Of a stretch of 64,000 nt of DNA, positions 16,835 through 27,062 are shown in pieces. Under the pieces are notes generated by a model that was not told the DNA's origin, did not search any database, and saw nothing but the letters and a program-made list of their open reading frames with translations. How positions within the stretch are numbered: position 1 is the first letter of the stretch; each line of letters begins with the position of its first letter. The stretch comes from Bradyrhizobium sp. CSA207 (GTDB lineage Bacteria; Pseudomonadota; Alphaproteobacteria; Rhizobiales; Xanthobacteraceae): positions 62,001 to 126,000 of the forward strand of contig NZ_JAACFT010000006.1 of NCBI RefSeq assembly GCF_029051685.1, in the 5' to 3' direction. The translations under genes were made by a program, and so were the position numbers.

Positions 16835-17230
16835 TTACGCGCTCGCCATGTCCGGGAAGACCGCCTCGATCTTGGTCTTCAGCGTCGCCGCGTTGAACGG
16901 CTTGACGATATAGTTATTCACTCCGGCCTTCTTGGCCGCGATCACGTTCTCGGTCTTGGATTCCGCCGTGATCATGATGAAGGGCGTGGTGGCGAGGTTG
17001 GGATCGGCCCGCACTTCGCGCAGGAGGTCATAACCCGTCATCGGCTCCATGTTCCAATCGGAGATCACAAGCCCGTATTTCTTGCCACGCATCTTGTTGA
17101 GCGCCGCTGAGCCATCGCTGGCATCGTCGATGTTATCAAAGCCAAGCTGCTTCAGCAGATTCCTGATGATACGGATCATGGTGCTGTAGTCGTCCACCAC
17201 CAGAACCGGCATCGACAAATCAACCGCCAT
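16835..17230 (-). CDS. CheY-like single-domain response regulator
   Basis: A 131-residue stand-alone receiver domain. The acidic pair in VLVVDDYSTM, the phospho-acceptor Asp in VISDWNMEPMTG, the Thr in MITAES and the Lys in VKPFN are all present, in the chemotaxis CheY arrangement. The ATG at 17230 has GGGGAG upstream and gives the standard length; longer reading is unsupported. There are no other chemotaxis genes here, so its kinase is encoded elsewhere. Confidence 0.92.
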   Translation of the reverse strand: MAVDLSMPVLVVDDYSTMIRIIRNLLKQLGFDNIDDASDGSAALNKMRGKKYGLVISDWNMEPMTGYDLLREVRADPNLATTPFIMITAESKTENVIAAKKAGVNNYIVKPFNAATLKTKIEAVFPDMASA

Positions 17231-17460
17231 CTCGACTCCCCCAAACGCAAACCAAGGAATATTACGATCGGACCTGCCAGGACGGAGCCCAGCGGTTCCA
17301 CGGTCAAGGACTAGCACCAAGGCGTTAAACAGCGCGTTAATTGGGGGGGCCCAGTAAAGATTGAAATCGTGTTCGATGCCGACACATCCGCCCGCTTGAC
17401 TTCATCCGGCCGGTCACGCCACGGTCCCGATCCGTCCTGCCGGTTCGAGAAATTCCCCTG

Positions 17461-18432
17461 ATGGCCCCGCATTTTACCGTTATCCGCGACACCACGCCGG
17501 ATTCCGCGATTCCGCGGGGCGCCGTGGTCGCCATGGGCAATTTCGACGGCGTTCATCTCGGCCACCGCGCGGTGATCGCGGCCGCCCTGGAAATGGGCCG
17601 GACGCATGGCCGCCCTGCGCTGGCATTGACCTTCGAGCCGCATCCGCGCCGGTTTTTCAGCCCCAACACCCCGCAATTCCGCCTGACGGACGAGCCGGCG
17701 AAGCTGCGGCTGCTGGCCGGCACCGGGCTTGCCGGCGCCGTGGTCATGACCTTCGACAAGGCTCGCGCCGGGACCACCGCGCAAGATTTCATTCACCATG
17801 ACCTGATCGAGCGCCTCGGGGTGAGCGGCATCGCGGTCGGCTACGACTTCCATTTCGGCAAGGGCCGGGTCGGCTCGCCGAGCCTCCTGGTCAACGAGGC
17901 GCCTCGACTCGGCATCGAGGTCGACGTCCAGCCGCACGTCGATATCGACGAACGGCCAGTCTCCTCCAGCGCCATCCGGATCGCACTCGCCGAGGGCCAA
18001 TTGGACGAAGCTACCGCCATGCTGGGCGCGCCCTGGTTCATCACCGGCGAGGTCATCCACGGCGAAAAGCGTGGCCGCGACCTCGGTTATCCCACCGCCA
18101 ACATCCGGTTGGACGCCAATTGCGGCCTGAAGCACGGCATCTATGCGGTGCGGGTCGGCCGCGGCACCGAGCGCCTGGACGGGGTCGCAAGTTTCGGCCG
18201 CCGTCCGACCTTCGACAATGGCGCGCCCCTTCTCGAAATCTTCCTGTTCGACTTCAAGGGCGACCTTTACGGGCAGGCGCTGGACTGCGCCTTTATCGGC
18301 TTCATCCGCGAGGAGCTGAAATTCGACAATCTCGAAGCCCTGATCCGCCAGATGGATAACGACTCCGCCCGCGCCCGCGCCATGCTGGCCGCCGCGCCAG
18401 ATGCGTTTCCGGCGCTGGGCGTCATCGATTGA
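17461..18432 (+). CDS. ribF: Bifunctional riboflavin kinase/FAD synthetase
   Basis: A 323-residue enzyme making FMN and then FAD. The N-terminal adenylyltransferase has AMGNFDGVHLGHRAVI, a HxGH-type nucleotidyltransferase motif, and VGYDFHFGKGR. The C-terminal riboflavin kinase domain has the signature GRDLGYPTANIRLD and ends with the IREELKFDNLEALIRQM helix. The length is normal. It precedes ileS, an arrangement common in bacteria (ribF-ileS-lspA). Confidence 0.96.
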   Translation: MAPHFTVIRDTTPDSAIPRGAVVAMGNFDGVHLGHRAVIAAALEMGRTHGRPALALTFEPHPRRFFSPNTPQFRLTDEPAKLRLLAGTGLAGAVVMTFDKARAGTTAQDFIHHDLIERLGVSGIAVGYDFHFGKGRVGSPSLLVNEAPRLGIEVDVQPHVDIDERPVSSSAIRIALAEGQLDEATAMLGAPWFITGEVIHGEKRGRDLGYPTANIRLDANCGLKHGIYAVRVGRGTERLDGVASFGRRPTFDNGAPLLEIFLFDFKGDLYGQALDCAFIGFIREELKFDNLEALIRQMDNDSARARAMLAAAPDAFPALGVID

Positions 18433-18635
18433 GGCTCAAAACCGGCCTGCCGGGCCTTTGCGCTTCCCCGATCCGGCTGCTATGGAGAGCCCATGTTTGC
18501 GCGGTGCATCATAGGGATTAGCGGCCCGGCTTCCGCCTGAGCCTTTTGGCTCGGCGCAAGACCGGGATGTTGTCGTTTCACCCCGCGATTCCAGTCGAGC
18601 ATCTGTTCCCGCGCCCTTCCGAGCCAGTCAGCCTC

Positions 18636-21600
18636 ATGTCCGAAAAGCCGCAAAAGTCCCAAAAGTCCGAACTCAAAGACTATTCGAAAACCCTGTTCCT
18701 GCCGCAGACGGAATTCCCGATGCGCGCCGGCCTGCCCCAGCGCGAGCCGGAGATCCTCAAGCGCTGGTACGAGATCGGCCTCTACGAGAAGCTGCGCGAG
18801 AGCGCAAAGGGCCGCAACAAGTTCGTGCTGCATGACGGCCCGCCCTATGCCAACGGCAACATCCATATCGGCACGTCGCTGAACAAGATCCTGAAGGATC
18901 TCGTCACCAAGAGCCAGCAGATGCTCGGCTTCGATTCCAACTACGTTCCGGGCTGGGACTGCCACGGCCTGCCGATCGAGTGGAAGGTCGAGGAGGAGCA
19001 CTATCGCAAGAAGGGCAAGCAGAAGCCCGACTTCCGCGACAGTGCCGCGATGATCGACTTCCGCAAGGAATGCCGCGCCTATGCGACGCATTGGCTTGGC
19101 GTGCAGCGCGAGGAATTCAAACGCCTCGGCGTGATCGGCGACTGGGATCATCCCTACGCCACGATGACGTATCCCGCAGAAGCCCAGATCGCGCGCGAGC
19201 TGATGAAGTTCGCCGCCAACGGCACGCTCTATCGCGGCTCCAAACCGGTGATGTGGAGCGTGGTCGAGAAGACCGCACTCGCGGAAGCCGAGGTCGAATA
19301 CGAGGACTACACCTCCGATACGGTGTGGGTGAAATTTCCGGTCACCTCGCCTGCACATGGCGCGCTCGCCTCCGCAAGCGTCGTGATCTGGACCACCACG
19401 CCCTGGACGTTGCCGGGCAACCGCGCCATCTCGTTCTCGCCGAAGATCGCCTATGGCCTCTATAAGGTGACAGACGCGCCGGCCGACAATTGGGCCAAAA
19501 CCGGCGATCTCCTGATCCTCGCCGATGCGCTCGCCGAAGAGGTGTTCAAGCAGGCGCGCGTGACGGCCTTTGAGAAAGTTCGCAACATCCCTAGCGACAC
19601 CATGGACGCGATCGAATGCGCCCATCCCCTCAAGGGCCTTGCCGGCGGCTACGAGTTCATCGTGCCGCTACTTCCGGGCGACCATGTCACCGACGATACC
19701 GGCACCGGATTCGTGCATACGGCGCCCGGCCATGGCCGCGAGGACTTCGATGCCTGGACGGCGCAGGCGCGCGATCTCGATGCCCGCGGCATCAACACGG
19801 CAATCCCTTACACGGTCGACGAGAATGGCGCCTACACAGATCATGCCCCTGGCTTCGTCGGCAAGCGCGTCATCAACGACAAGGGCGAGAAGGGCGACGC
19901 CAACGAGGCGGTGATCAAGGCGCTGGTCGAACGCGGCATGCTGCTCGCGCGCGGCCGGCTGAAGCACCAATATCCGCATTCCTGGCGCTCCAAGAAGCCG
20001 GTGATCTTCCGCAACACGCCGCAATGGTTCATCGCGATGGACAAGGACATCGCCCAAGGCGGCAAGTCGAAGAGCGGCGACACGTTGCGCGCCCGCGCGC
20101 TGCACGCGATCTCGGTCACGCAATGGGTGCCGCCGTCGGGCGAGAACCGCATCAACGGCATGATCGAGGCGCGCCCCGACTGGGTGATCTCGCGCCAGCG
20201 CGCCTGGGGCGTGCCGATCGCCGTGTTCGTGCGTGAGAAGGGCGACGGCACCGCTGAGATCCTTCAGGATGAGGTCGTCAACGCCCGCATCGGCGAAGCC
20301 TTCGAAAAGGAAGGCGCCGACGCCTGGTACGCGCAAGGCGCGCGCGAGCGGTTCCTGGGCGCGCGTGCGAACGAAGACTGGCAGAAGATCGACGACATTC
20401 TCGACGTCTGGTTCGATTCCGGCTCCACGCATGCCTTCGTGCTCGAAGATCCCGTGCACTTCCCCGGCCTTGCCGGCATCAAGCGCAAGGTCGACGGTGG
20501 CAAGGACACCGTGATGTACCTCGAAGGCTCGGACCAGCATCGCGGCTGGTTCCACTCCTCGCTGCTGGAAAGCTGCGGCACGCGCGGGCGGGCGCCCTAC
20601 GACATCGTGCTGACGCACGGGTTCACCCAGGACGAGCACGGCCGCAAGATGTCGAAGTCGCTCGGCAACACCATCGAGCCGCAGGTCGTCATCAAGGAAT
20701 CCGGCGCCGACATTTTGCGGCTCTGGGTCGCCGCCTGCGACTACACCGACGACCAGCGCATCGGTCCGGAGATCCTGAAGAACACGGTCGAGACCTATCG
20801 CAAACTGCGCAACACCGTGCGCTGGATGCTCGGCACGCTGCATCATTACAAGCCCGCCGACGCGGTCGCGCTCGCCGAGATGCCGGAGCTCGAACGGCTG
20901 ATGCTGCACGAGCTCGCGGTGCGAGCCGCCACCATCCGCAAGGCCTATCAGGAATTCGACTACAAGACGGTGGTGGCGACGCTGTCCGCCTTCTTGAACA
21001 GCGAGCTCTCCGCATTCTATTTCGACATCCGCAAGGACACGCTCTATTGCGATCCGCCGTCGTCGCTGACGCGCAAGGCGGCGCTGACCACGATCGATCA
21101 GCTCTGCAACGCGATCCTGAAATGGCTGGCGCCGGTCCTGAGCTTCACCGCGGAGGAAGCCTGGCGGATGTACAGGCCTGATGCCGAGCCTTCGGTGCAT
21201 CTGACCCAGTTCCCGGAAGGCCTCGAAAAGCTCCGCGACGACAAACTCGCCGCGAAATGGGAGGCGATCCGCAACGTGCGCCGCGTCGTCACCGGTGCGC
21301 TCGAGCTCGAGCGTGCCGCCAAGAATATCGGCTCGTCGCTGGAGGCGTCACCGGTCATCTATGTCGCCGATCGCGACATGCTGGCGACGCTGTTCGACAC
21401 AGATCTCGCCGAGATCTGCATCACTTCGAACTACGAGGTGCGCGAGAGCGAGGCGCCGGCGGGCGCGTTCCGTCTCGATGCCGTACCCGGCGTCGCCGTC
21501 GTGGTGGAGAAGGCGCAAGGCACCAAATGCGCCCGCTCCTGGAAGATTTCGCCGACGGTCGGCGAAGACCCAGAATATCCCGACGTCACTCCGCGCGACG

Positions 21601-21644
21601 CCAAGGCGCTGCGCGAATGGAAGGCGCTGGGGGTGGGGGTCTGA
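18636..21644 (+). CDS. ileS: Isoleucine--tRNA ligase
   Basis: A 1002-residue class I aminoacyl-tRNA synthetase. The HIGH motif reads HIGT (residues 77-80) and KMSKS lies at 671-675 ([14 protein letters not shown]). The CP1 editing domain (about 200-410) and the anticodon-binding domain are present. The C-terminal zinc-ribbon found in many IleS is degenerate: KCARSWK at about 964-970 keeps one Cys, and TPRD stands where CPRC would be expected. The start at 18636 ([11 protein letters not shown]) is preferred over 18546. Confidence 0.95.
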   Translation: MSEKPQKSQKSELKDYSKTLFLPQTEFPMRAGLPQREPEILKRWYEIGLYEKLRESAKGRNKFVLHDGPPYANGNIHIGTSLNKILKDLVTKSQQMLGFDSNYVPGWDCHGLPIEWKVEEEHYRKKGKQKPDFRDSAAMIDFRKECRAYATHWLGVQREEFKRLGVIGDWDHPYATMTYPAEAQIARELMKFAANGTLYRGSKPVMWSVVEKTALAEAEVEYEDYTSDTVWVKFPVTSPAHGALASASVVIWTTTPWTLPGNRAISFSPKIAYGLYKVTDAPADNWAKTGDLLILADALAEEVFKQARVTAFEKVRNIPSDTMDAIECAHPLKGLAGGYEFIVPLLPGDHVTDDTGTGFVHTAPGHGREDFDAWTAQARDLDARGINTAIPYTVDENGAYTDHAPGFVGKRVINDKGEKGDANEAVIKALVERGMLLARGRLKHQYPHSWRSKKPVIFRNTPQWFIAMDKDIAQGGKSKSGDTLRARALHAISVTQWVPPSGENRINGMIEARPDWVISRQRAWGVPIAVFVREKGDGTAEILQDEVVNARIGEAFEKEGADAWYAQGARERFLGARANEDWQKIDDILDVWFDSGSTHAFVLEDPVHFPGLAGIKRKVDGGKDTVMYLEGSDQHRGWFHSSLLESCGTRGRAPYDIVLTHGFTQDEHGRKMSKSLGNTIEPQVVIKESGADILRLWVAACDYTDDQRIGPEILKNTVETYRKLRNTVRWMLGTLHHYKPADAVALAEMPELERLMLHELAVRAATIRKAYQEFDYKTVVATLSAFLNSELSAFYFDIRKDTLYCDPPSSLTRKAALTTIDQLCNAILKWLAPVLSFTAEEAWRMYRPDAEPSVHLTQFPEGLEKLRDDKLAAKWEAIRNVRRVVTGALELERAAKNIGSSLEASPVIYVADRDMLATLFDTDLAEICITSNYEVRESEAPAGAFRLDAVPGVAVVVEKAQGTKCARSWKISPTVGEDPEYPDVTPRDAKALREWKALGVGV

Positions 21645-21652
21645 TCCCGAAC

Positions 21653-22147
21653 ATGACCCCGCTCCACGCTGGCATCCTCTCGGCTGTGATCACGCTCGTG
21701 GCCGACCAGGCCTCAAAGCTCTGGCTGCTGAACGTATTCGATCTGGCTCGTCGCGGCGCGGTGAAGGTGACGCCGTTTTTCGACCTGGTGCTGGCCTGGA
21801 ACATCGGGATCAGCTTCGGCTGGCTCCAGAACGACAGCCAGGCGGCCCAGTTCGCGCTGATGGCCGTCAAGGCCATCGCGGTGGTGGCGCTGGCGATCTG
21901 GATGGCCTGGTCGCGCACCTTCCTTGCGACCGTCGCGCTGGGGCTGATCATCGGGGGGGCCATCGGCAACAGCATCGATCGCCTCGCCTATGGTGCGGTG
22001 GTCGATTTCGCCCTGTTTCACGTCGAGATCGGCGGAAATACCTTCAACTGGTACGTCTTTAACCTCGCCGACGTGGCGATCGTTGCTGGCGTGGCGGCGC
22101 TATTGTATGATTCCTTCCTGGGGGTACCCGCCGCAAAAGCGCCCTGA
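21653..22147 (+). CDS. lspA: Lipoprotein signal peptidase
   Basis: A 164-residue inner-membrane aspartyl protease that cleaves prolipoprotein signal peptides after lipidation. Four helices are predicted. The motifs NIGISFG, GNSIDR and FNLADVAI carry the two catalytic Asp (in NSIDR and NLADV). It starts 8 bp after the ileS stop, in the common ileS-lspA order. Longer in-frame upstream starts overlap ileS and are rejected. Confidence 0.94.
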   Translation: MTPLHAGILSAVITLVADQASKLWLLNVFDLARRGAVKVTPFFDLVLAWNIGISFGWLQNDSQAAQFALMAVKAIAVVALAIWMAWSRTFLATVALGLIIGGAIGNSIDRLAYGAVVDFALFHVEIGGNTFNWYVFNLADVAIVAGVAALLYDSFLGVPAAKAP

Positions 22148-22241
22148 TCCCGGCTGATACGGGCCGGCAGGCGGAACCTTGCCCTGCGGGGTCGGCCGCG
22201 CGCGACGCGGTCATCTGCCACAATTTGGAACAGGTACAGTG

Positions 22242-22967
22242 ATGCGTAGCTCCGAGACCAGCGTTTCGATGGTTCGAGATCCCCGGCAGGGGTTCTGGCG
22301 AGCACTGAAATTGTCCGCTGTCGCGCTCGGCATCGGTCTCGTCATGTCGGCGGGCGCGGCCCGCGCCGGCGACGACGAGGACGATGACGACATGACCTTC
22401 GAAGAGAAGCTCATCGACAATCTGATGTCCGGCATCGGTGCCAAGAGCATGGAGAAGCCTGGCATCGAATACCGCGAGCGCTCGCCGCTCGTCGTGCCGC
22501 CCAAGCTCGACCTGCCGCCGCCGGCTGCGACCGAGGCCAACGCTGCGCCGAACTGGCCGAAGGATCCCGACGAGAAGCGCCGCAAGGAAGCCATCGCCGC
22601 GCGGAAGAAAGCGACCAAAGCGACGGAGAGCTGGCAGGCCGGCCGGCCGCTCTCGCCGAGCGAGATGAACGCGGCCAGGACGGCCGCACCGTCCCGCCAG
22701 AGCAACGACCCGGTCCAGCCCGGCAACAGCACCAATAACCCGACGCTCAGCCCCGCCCAACTCGGATATACTGGCGGCCTGTGGAAGCTCTTCAAAGGGA
22801 GCGACCCCGAGTCCAAGCAGTTCACGTCGGAGCCGCCGCGCCAATCGCTGGTGGAACCTCCGCCGGGATATCAGACGCCATCGCCGAACTATGCCTATGG
22901 CTCCGGGCCGGATAATTCGAAGCGAACTTACTTCGACGTCATGTCCGGCAAGGAGAAGGAGCAATAA
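22242..22967 (+). CDS. Exported protein of unknown function, DUF3035-like motif
   Basis: A 241-residue protein with an N-terminal hydrophobic segment (VALGIGLVMSAGAARA-GDD) followed by an acidic stretch, then Pro-rich low-complexity sequence. The segment YRERSPLVVPPKLDLPPP resembles the PLVVPP motif of the alphaproteobacterial DUF3035/BamF group; this similarity is recalled, not searched. No lipobox Cys is seen, unlike typical BamF. It lies between lspA and the M16 peptidase operon. Confidence 0.68.
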   Translation: MRSSETSVSMVRDPRQGFWRALKLSAVALGIGLVMSAGAARAGDDEDDDDMTFEEKLIDNLMSGIGAKSMEKPGIEYRERSPLVVPPKLDLPPPAATEANAAPNWPKDPDEKRRKEAIAARKKATKATESWQAGRPLSPSEMNAARTAAPSRQSNDPVQPGNSTNNPTLSPAQLGYTGGLWKLFKGSDPESKQFTSEPPRQSLVEPPPGYQTPSPNYAYGSGPDNSKRTYFDVMSGKEKEQ

Positions 22968-23032
22968 CGCTCCTGTCCCGCAGCAAGGTTCGAGGGGCGA
23001 ACCGGACGATGCCGGTCCGCGCGGGCCGGACG

Positions 23033-23077
23033 TGGCCCATGATTGCTTGGCCCATAATTGCTTGGCCCATGCTTGCT
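23033..23077. repeat. Three tandem 15-bp repeats upstream of the M16 operon
   Basis: Three head-to-tail copies of TGGCCCATNNTTGCT begin at 23033, 23048 and 23063, differing only at two positions. Two short hairpins follow (23105-23119 and 23123-23143) before the M16 start at 23184. Repeats at this spacing could be direct binding sites or a slippage product. Confidence 0.75.
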
Positions 23078-23183
23078 TCGAGTTAATTGGCGTTCCCTGC
23101 TTCGTGACGCGAAGCGTCAGCCGCACGGTGTACGATGCCGTGCCTCCGAGCCGGACATCCGTGCTCGGCTTTTCATAAGGATC

Positions 23184-24578
23184 ATGATGTCCCCTTACCG
23201 ATCGGCTGCCCGCCTCCTTGCCGCGCTGCTTTCGACGAGTGTCCTTTCGGCCGGCGCTGCCCTCGCCCAGACCACGGTGACATCGGCCCCGCCCGCCAGC
23301 TTCACGCTCAGCAACGGCCTCCAAATCGTGGTGATTCCGGACCACCGCACCCCCGTGGTCACGGAGATGATCTGGTACAAGGTCGGCTCGGCGGACGAGA
23401 CGCCGGGCAAGTCGGGGCTCGCCCATTTCCTCGAGCACCTGATGTTCAAGGGCACGGACAAGCACCCGGTCGGCGAATTCTCCCAGACCGTGCTTCGCGT
23501 CGGCGGCAACGAGAACGCCTCCACCTCAGTCGACTACACCAACTATTACCAGCGCGTGCCGCGCGAGCAGTTGCCGACCATGATGGAGTTCGAGGCCGAC
23601 CGCATGACCGGCCTGATCCTCAAGGACGAGAACGTGCTGCCGGAACGCGACGTCGTGCTCGAAGAGTACAACATGCGCGTCGCCAACAATCCCGACGCGC
23701 GGCTGAACGAGCAGATCATGGCGGCGCTCTACCTCAACCATCCCTACGGCCGGCCCGTGATCGGCTGGCACCAGGAGATCGAGAAGCTCGATCGCGAGGA
23801 TGCGCTCGCCTTCTACCGCCGCTTCTACGCGCCCAACAACGCCATCCTGGTCATCGCCGGCGACGTCGAGGCCGCCGAAATCCGTCCGCTGGTCGAGCGC
23901 AATTTCGGGCCGATTGCAGCCCAGCCGGCGATCCCGGCGCGGCGCATCCGCCCGCAGGAGCCAGATCCGGCCGCGCCGCGCACCGTCACACTGTCGGATC
24001 CGCGCGTCGAGCAACCCAGCGTGCGGCGCTACTATCTGGTGCCCTCGGCCGCGACCGCCGCAGCCGGCGAGAGTGCCGCCCTCGACGTGCTGGCGCAGTT
24101 GATGGGCAGCGGTAGCAATTCCTATCTCTACCGCGCCCTCGTCGTCGACAAGCCGCTCGCCGTCTCCGCCAACGCCAGCTATTCAAGCATCTCGCTCGAT
24201 CCGACCCAGTTCGCGATCTCGGCCGCGCCGAAATCCGGCGTCAGCTTCGCCGAGGTCGAGCAGGTGGTCGACGGCGTCATTGCCGACCTCGCGCAGAACC
24301 CGGTCCGCGCCGAGGACCTGGAGCGGGTCAAGACCCAGCTCATCGCGGAAGCGATCTACGCCCAGGACAACCAGGCGGTGCTGGCGCGCTGGTATGGCGG
24401 CGCGCTGACCACGGGCCTGTCGATCGAGGACATCAGAAGCTGGCCGGACCGCATCCGCGCGGTCACCGCCGAACAGGTTCGCGCCGTCGCACAGAAATGG
24501 CTCGAGAAGAAGCGCTCGGTAACGGGCTATCTGATCAAAGACACTGCTAGCACCAAGCGCGAGGAGAAGCGTTCGTGA
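23184..24578 (+). CDS. M16 family zinc metallopeptidase, catalytic subunit
   Basis: A 464-residue exported peptidase. The signal peptide ends near ALA-Q at about 29. The inverted zinc motif HxxEH is intact (AHFLEHLMFKG, His81, Glu84, His85), and the distal metal-binding Glu lies in the EEYNMRVANNPDARLNEQ region. It is a pitrilysin/processing-peptidase-like protein, probably periplasmic. AAGG precedes the ATG at 23184. Its stop overlaps the GTG start of the second M16 gene (GTGA), indicating coupled production of a heterodimer. Confidence 0.93.
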   Translation: MMSPYRSAARLLAALLSTSVLSAGAALAQTTVTSAPPASFTLSNGLQIVVIPDHRTPVVTEMIWYKVGSADETPGKSGLAHFLEHLMFKGTDKHPVGEFSQTVLRVGGNENASTSVDYTNYYQRVPREQLPTMMEFEADRMTGLILKDENVLPERDVVLEEYNMRVANNPDARLNEQIMAALYLNHPYGRPVIGWHQEIEKLDREDALAFYRRFYAPNNAILVIAGDVEAAEIRPLVERNFGPIAAQPAIPARRIRPQEPDPAAPRTVTLSDPRVEQPSVRRYYLVPSAATAAAGESAALDVLAQLMGSGSNSYLYRALVVDKPLAVSANASYSSISLDPTQFAISAAPKSGVSFAEVEQVVDGVIADLAQNPVRAEDLERVKTQLIAEAIYAQDNQAVLARWYGGALTTGLSIEDIRSWPDRIRAVTAEQVRAVAQKWLEKKRSVTGYLIKDTASTKREEKRS

Positions 24579-25951
24579 CCTATCCTTTTGCTTTCTCGCG
24601 CGCGCGGCGCATCGCATTGTCCGTTGCCACCGGCGCGGTGCTCACGCTGGCCACGATCTCGCCGTCACAGGCGGCCGCAAAGATCCAGCACCTGATCTCG
24701 CCGGGCGGCATCGAGGCCTGGTTCGTGCAGGATGCGACCGTGCCGCTGATCGCCATGGAATATTCCTTTGCCGGCGGCTCGGCCCAGGATCCCAAAGACA
24801 AGTCGGGCGTCGCCAATCTGGTCGGCGACCTCCTCGACGAAGGCTCCGGCGATCTCGACTCCAAGACGTTCCACGAGCGTCTGGACCGTCGCGCCATCGA
24901 GCTGTCCTTCAGCGCCACCCGCGACAGCTTCCGCGGCAGCCTGCGCATGCTGCGCGACAACAAGGACGAGGCCTTCGACCTGTTGCGGATGGCTCTGACC
25001 TCGCCGCATTTCGAGGCAGCCGATGTCGAGCGCATCCGCTCCCAGGTCATCTCGGGGCTGCGCCGCGAGACCACCAATCCGTCATCGCTGGCGAGCCGCA
25101 AATTCCTGGAGGTCGCCTTCGGCGATCATCCCTATGGCCGGCAGACCAACGGTTCGCTCGACAGCGTGCCGACCATCACGGTCGCCGACATGAAGGACTA
25201 TGTCGGCCGCGTGCTAGCCAAGGACGGACTGAAGATCGCCGTGGTCGGTGACGTCGATCCGGCCACGCTCGGCAAGCTGCTCGATCAGACCTTCGGCGCC
25301 CTGCCCGCCAAGGCCAGTCTCGTGCCGGTGCCCGACATCGAGGCAGGCAAGCCGCCGCAGCGCGCCTTTGTGCCGCTCGACGTACCACAGACGGTGATCA
25401 CCTTCGGCGGACCCGGCGTGAAGCGCAACGATCCGAACTTCATGGCGGCCTATGTCGTCAACCACATCCTCGGCGGCGGCGGATTGTCCTCCCGGCTCTA
25501 TCGCGAGGTGCGGGAGAAGCGCGGGCTGGCCTATTCTGTGTTCGAGTCCCTGCTGTGGATGGAGCATTCGGCGGTCTTCATCGGCAACACCGGCACGCGC
25601 GCCGACCGCGCCGGCGACACCATCGATGCCATCGAGAAGGAGGTGCGCCGCATCGCCGAGGAGGGCCCGACGCAGAAGGAGCTCGACGAGGCCAAGTCCT
25701 ATCTCAAGGGCTCGCAGATGTTGGCGCTGGACACCTCCTCCAAGCTCGCGCAGGCGCTGCTGCAGTACCAGCAGGACAAGCTGCCGATCGACTACATCGA
25801 AAAGCGCAACGCCATCGTCGATGCGGTGACGTTTGACGACGCCAAGACGGCCGCCAAGTGCCTGTGGGGCCAGGGGCTCCTGACCGTCGTCGTCGGCCGT
25901 GCGCCGCAGGCAGCGGCGCAACCAGCGGCAGCGGTGCCCAAGTCGAACTGA
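24575..25951 (+). CDS. M16 family peptidase, probable noncatalytic subunit
   Basis: A 458-residue M16-fold protein with a signal peptide (cleavage near SQA-A). The zinc motif is missing; the equivalent segment is NLVGDLLDEGSGDLD. The C-terminal half keeps the Arg/Tyr substrate-binding loop (SSRLYREVREKRGLAYSV). In related heterodimers one subunit supplies the metal site and the other supplies this Arg/Tyr pair, so it is probably the partner of the preceding gene. Start is GTG, overlapping by 4 bp. Confidence 0.92.
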   Translation: MTYPFAFSRARRIALSVATGAVLTLATISPSQAAAKIQHLISPGGIEAWFVQDATVPLIAMEYSFAGGSAQDPKDKSGVANLVGDLLDEGSGDLDSKTFHERLDRRAIELSFSATRDSFRGSLRMLRDNKDEAFDLLRMALTSPHFEAADVERIRSQVISGLRRETTNPSSLASRKFLEVAFGDHPYGRQTNGSLDSVPTITVADMKDYVGRVLAKDGLKIAVVGDVDPATLGKLLDQTFGALPAKASLVPVPDIEAGKPPQRAFVPLDVPQTVITFGGPGVKRNDPNFMAAYVVNHILGGGGLSSRLYREVREKRGLAYSVFESLLWMEHSAVFIGNTGTRADRAGDTIDAIEKEVRRIAEEGPTQKELDEAKSYLKGSQMLALDTSSKLAQALLQYQQDKLPIDYIEKRNAIVDAVTFDDAKTAAKCLWGQGLLTVVVGRAPQAAAQPAAAVPKSN

Positions 25952-26075
25952 ATGTCGAACTGAGGTCTTCCCTACGCGTCCTGAAATGGCCGGGCTCGCC
26001 GGCCATTTGCGTTTCTGGCGCCATTGCCGAACCTGGATGTCCGGGATATGTCCGGGCATCACGAATGGTGCCACC

Positions 26076-26492
26076 ATGCTGCGGATATCCCGCGATCTCG
26101 TCATCGACGAGGACGATATCGAGATCGGCTTCGTCCGCGCCTCCGGGCCCGGCGGGCAGAACGTCAACAAGGTCGCGACCTCGGCGCAACTGCGCTTCGA
26201 CACGACCAAGCTGACCTTGCCGGAGGATGCGCGCTTGCGCCTCGCCCGCCTCGCGGGCCAGCGTATGACCAAGGACGGCGTGATCGTGATCCAGGCGCAG
26301 CGCTTCCGCACCCAGGAGCGCAATCGCCAGGATGCCATCGACCGGCTCCTCGAGATCCTGCGCGAGGCCATGGTCCGGCCGACGCCGCGGCGCGCGACGC
26401 GGCCGACCTTTGCGTCCAAGCAGCGCCGGCTCGAGGGCAAGAAGCACCGCAGCGACGTCAAGGCAAAGCGCGGCCGCGGTTTTGACGACTGA
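26076..26492 (+). CDS. arfB: Alternative ribosome-rescue peptidyl-tRNA hydrolase ArfB
   Basis: A 138-residue class-I release-factor-like protein. The GGQ motif (ASGPGGQNVNK, residues 26-28) hydrolyses peptidyl-tRNA on ribosomes stalled without a stop codon. The long basic C-terminal tail (SKQRRLEGKKHRSDVKAKRGRG) matches the ArfB tail that enters the empty mRNA channel. The ATG at 26076 gives normal length. Only about 120 bp separates it from the M16 gene. Confidence 0.93.
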   Translation: MLRISRDLVIDEDDIEIGFVRASGPGGQNVNKVATSAQLRFDTTKLTLPEDARLRLARLAGQRMTKDGVIVIQAQRFRTQERNRQDAIDRLLEILREAMVRPTPRRATRPTFASKQRRLEGKKHRSDVKAKRGRGFDD

Positions 26493-26707
26493 GCGATCGG
26501 GCCCGGCCTGACGCGTTTGGTGACCATCCAAACAAAAAAGTCGAAAACAACCCCATGCACAGTAGCCGGCGATGGTCGGCGCTATGCCCTGTGGTTTTGC
26601 GTAACTGTCTGACATGTCGGGCAGATCGGCGGCACGGCAGCATCCTCGGCGCGCCGGGACGGGGCGTGCCGTTTCGACGCGGAATTGCAATCCGGACAAC
26701 CAGACTA

Positions 26708-26735
26708 ACCTCCGGCCGCGGGGGCGACCGGAGGT
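26708..26735. terminator. GC-rich hairpin downstream of a small secreted gene
   Basis: An 8-bp stem (ACCTCCGG with CCGGAGGT) lies just beyond the stop of the minus-strand gene at 26754. No T-run follows on either strand, so a terminator role is only plausible. It is the sole clear structure in the 260 bp after arfB. Confidence 0.35.
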
Positions 26736-26753
26736 CTGTCGTTTCGCGGAAGA

Positions 26754-27062
26754 CTAGTAACGCTTGCCTGGGGCGGCACCGCCCGACGTGGAATCGTCCG
26801 CGGTCCCTTTGTGCGTAGCGCTGCCCGTGGTGCCGGCCGAGCCCTTGGTGCCCTTGGTCGACTTCATGCCCATCTTCTCGCCCGCTGCGCCCGGCTGCGC
26901 GTTCAATTCCTCATCGTCGCCAGCCGCTGCGCCGCCCTGAACGCCCTTGCTCTGCACGCCGCCACGCGCCTTGGTGTCGGAGGAGACGCCTTGCGCCAGG
27001 ACGGGGCCCGCGAGCAAGGCCGAAAGCGCGCATGCGATCACTGAGGTCTTCACTAACTTCAT
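26754..27062 (-). CDS. Small secreted low-complexity protein
   Basis: A 102-residue protein with a good signal peptide (MKLVKTSVIACALSALLAGP, cleavage near LAQ-G). The mature part is Gly/Ala/Thr/Lys-rich, without cysteines, and probably disordered. AGGAG stands at good spacing before the ATG at 27062, which supports this start over a longer frame to 27251. No family is recognised. Confidence 0.75.
   Translation of the reverse strand: MKLVKTSVIACALSALLAGPVLAQGVSSDTKARGGVQSKGVQGGAAAGDDEELNAQPGAAGEKMGMKSTKGTKGSAGTTGSATHKGTADDSTSGGAAPGKRY

Noticed and set aside
26555..26818. An 87-codon plus-strand frame after arfB
   Set aside because: No ribosome-binding site, no hydrophobic or domain pattern, and it overlaps the secreted gene on the opposite strand.
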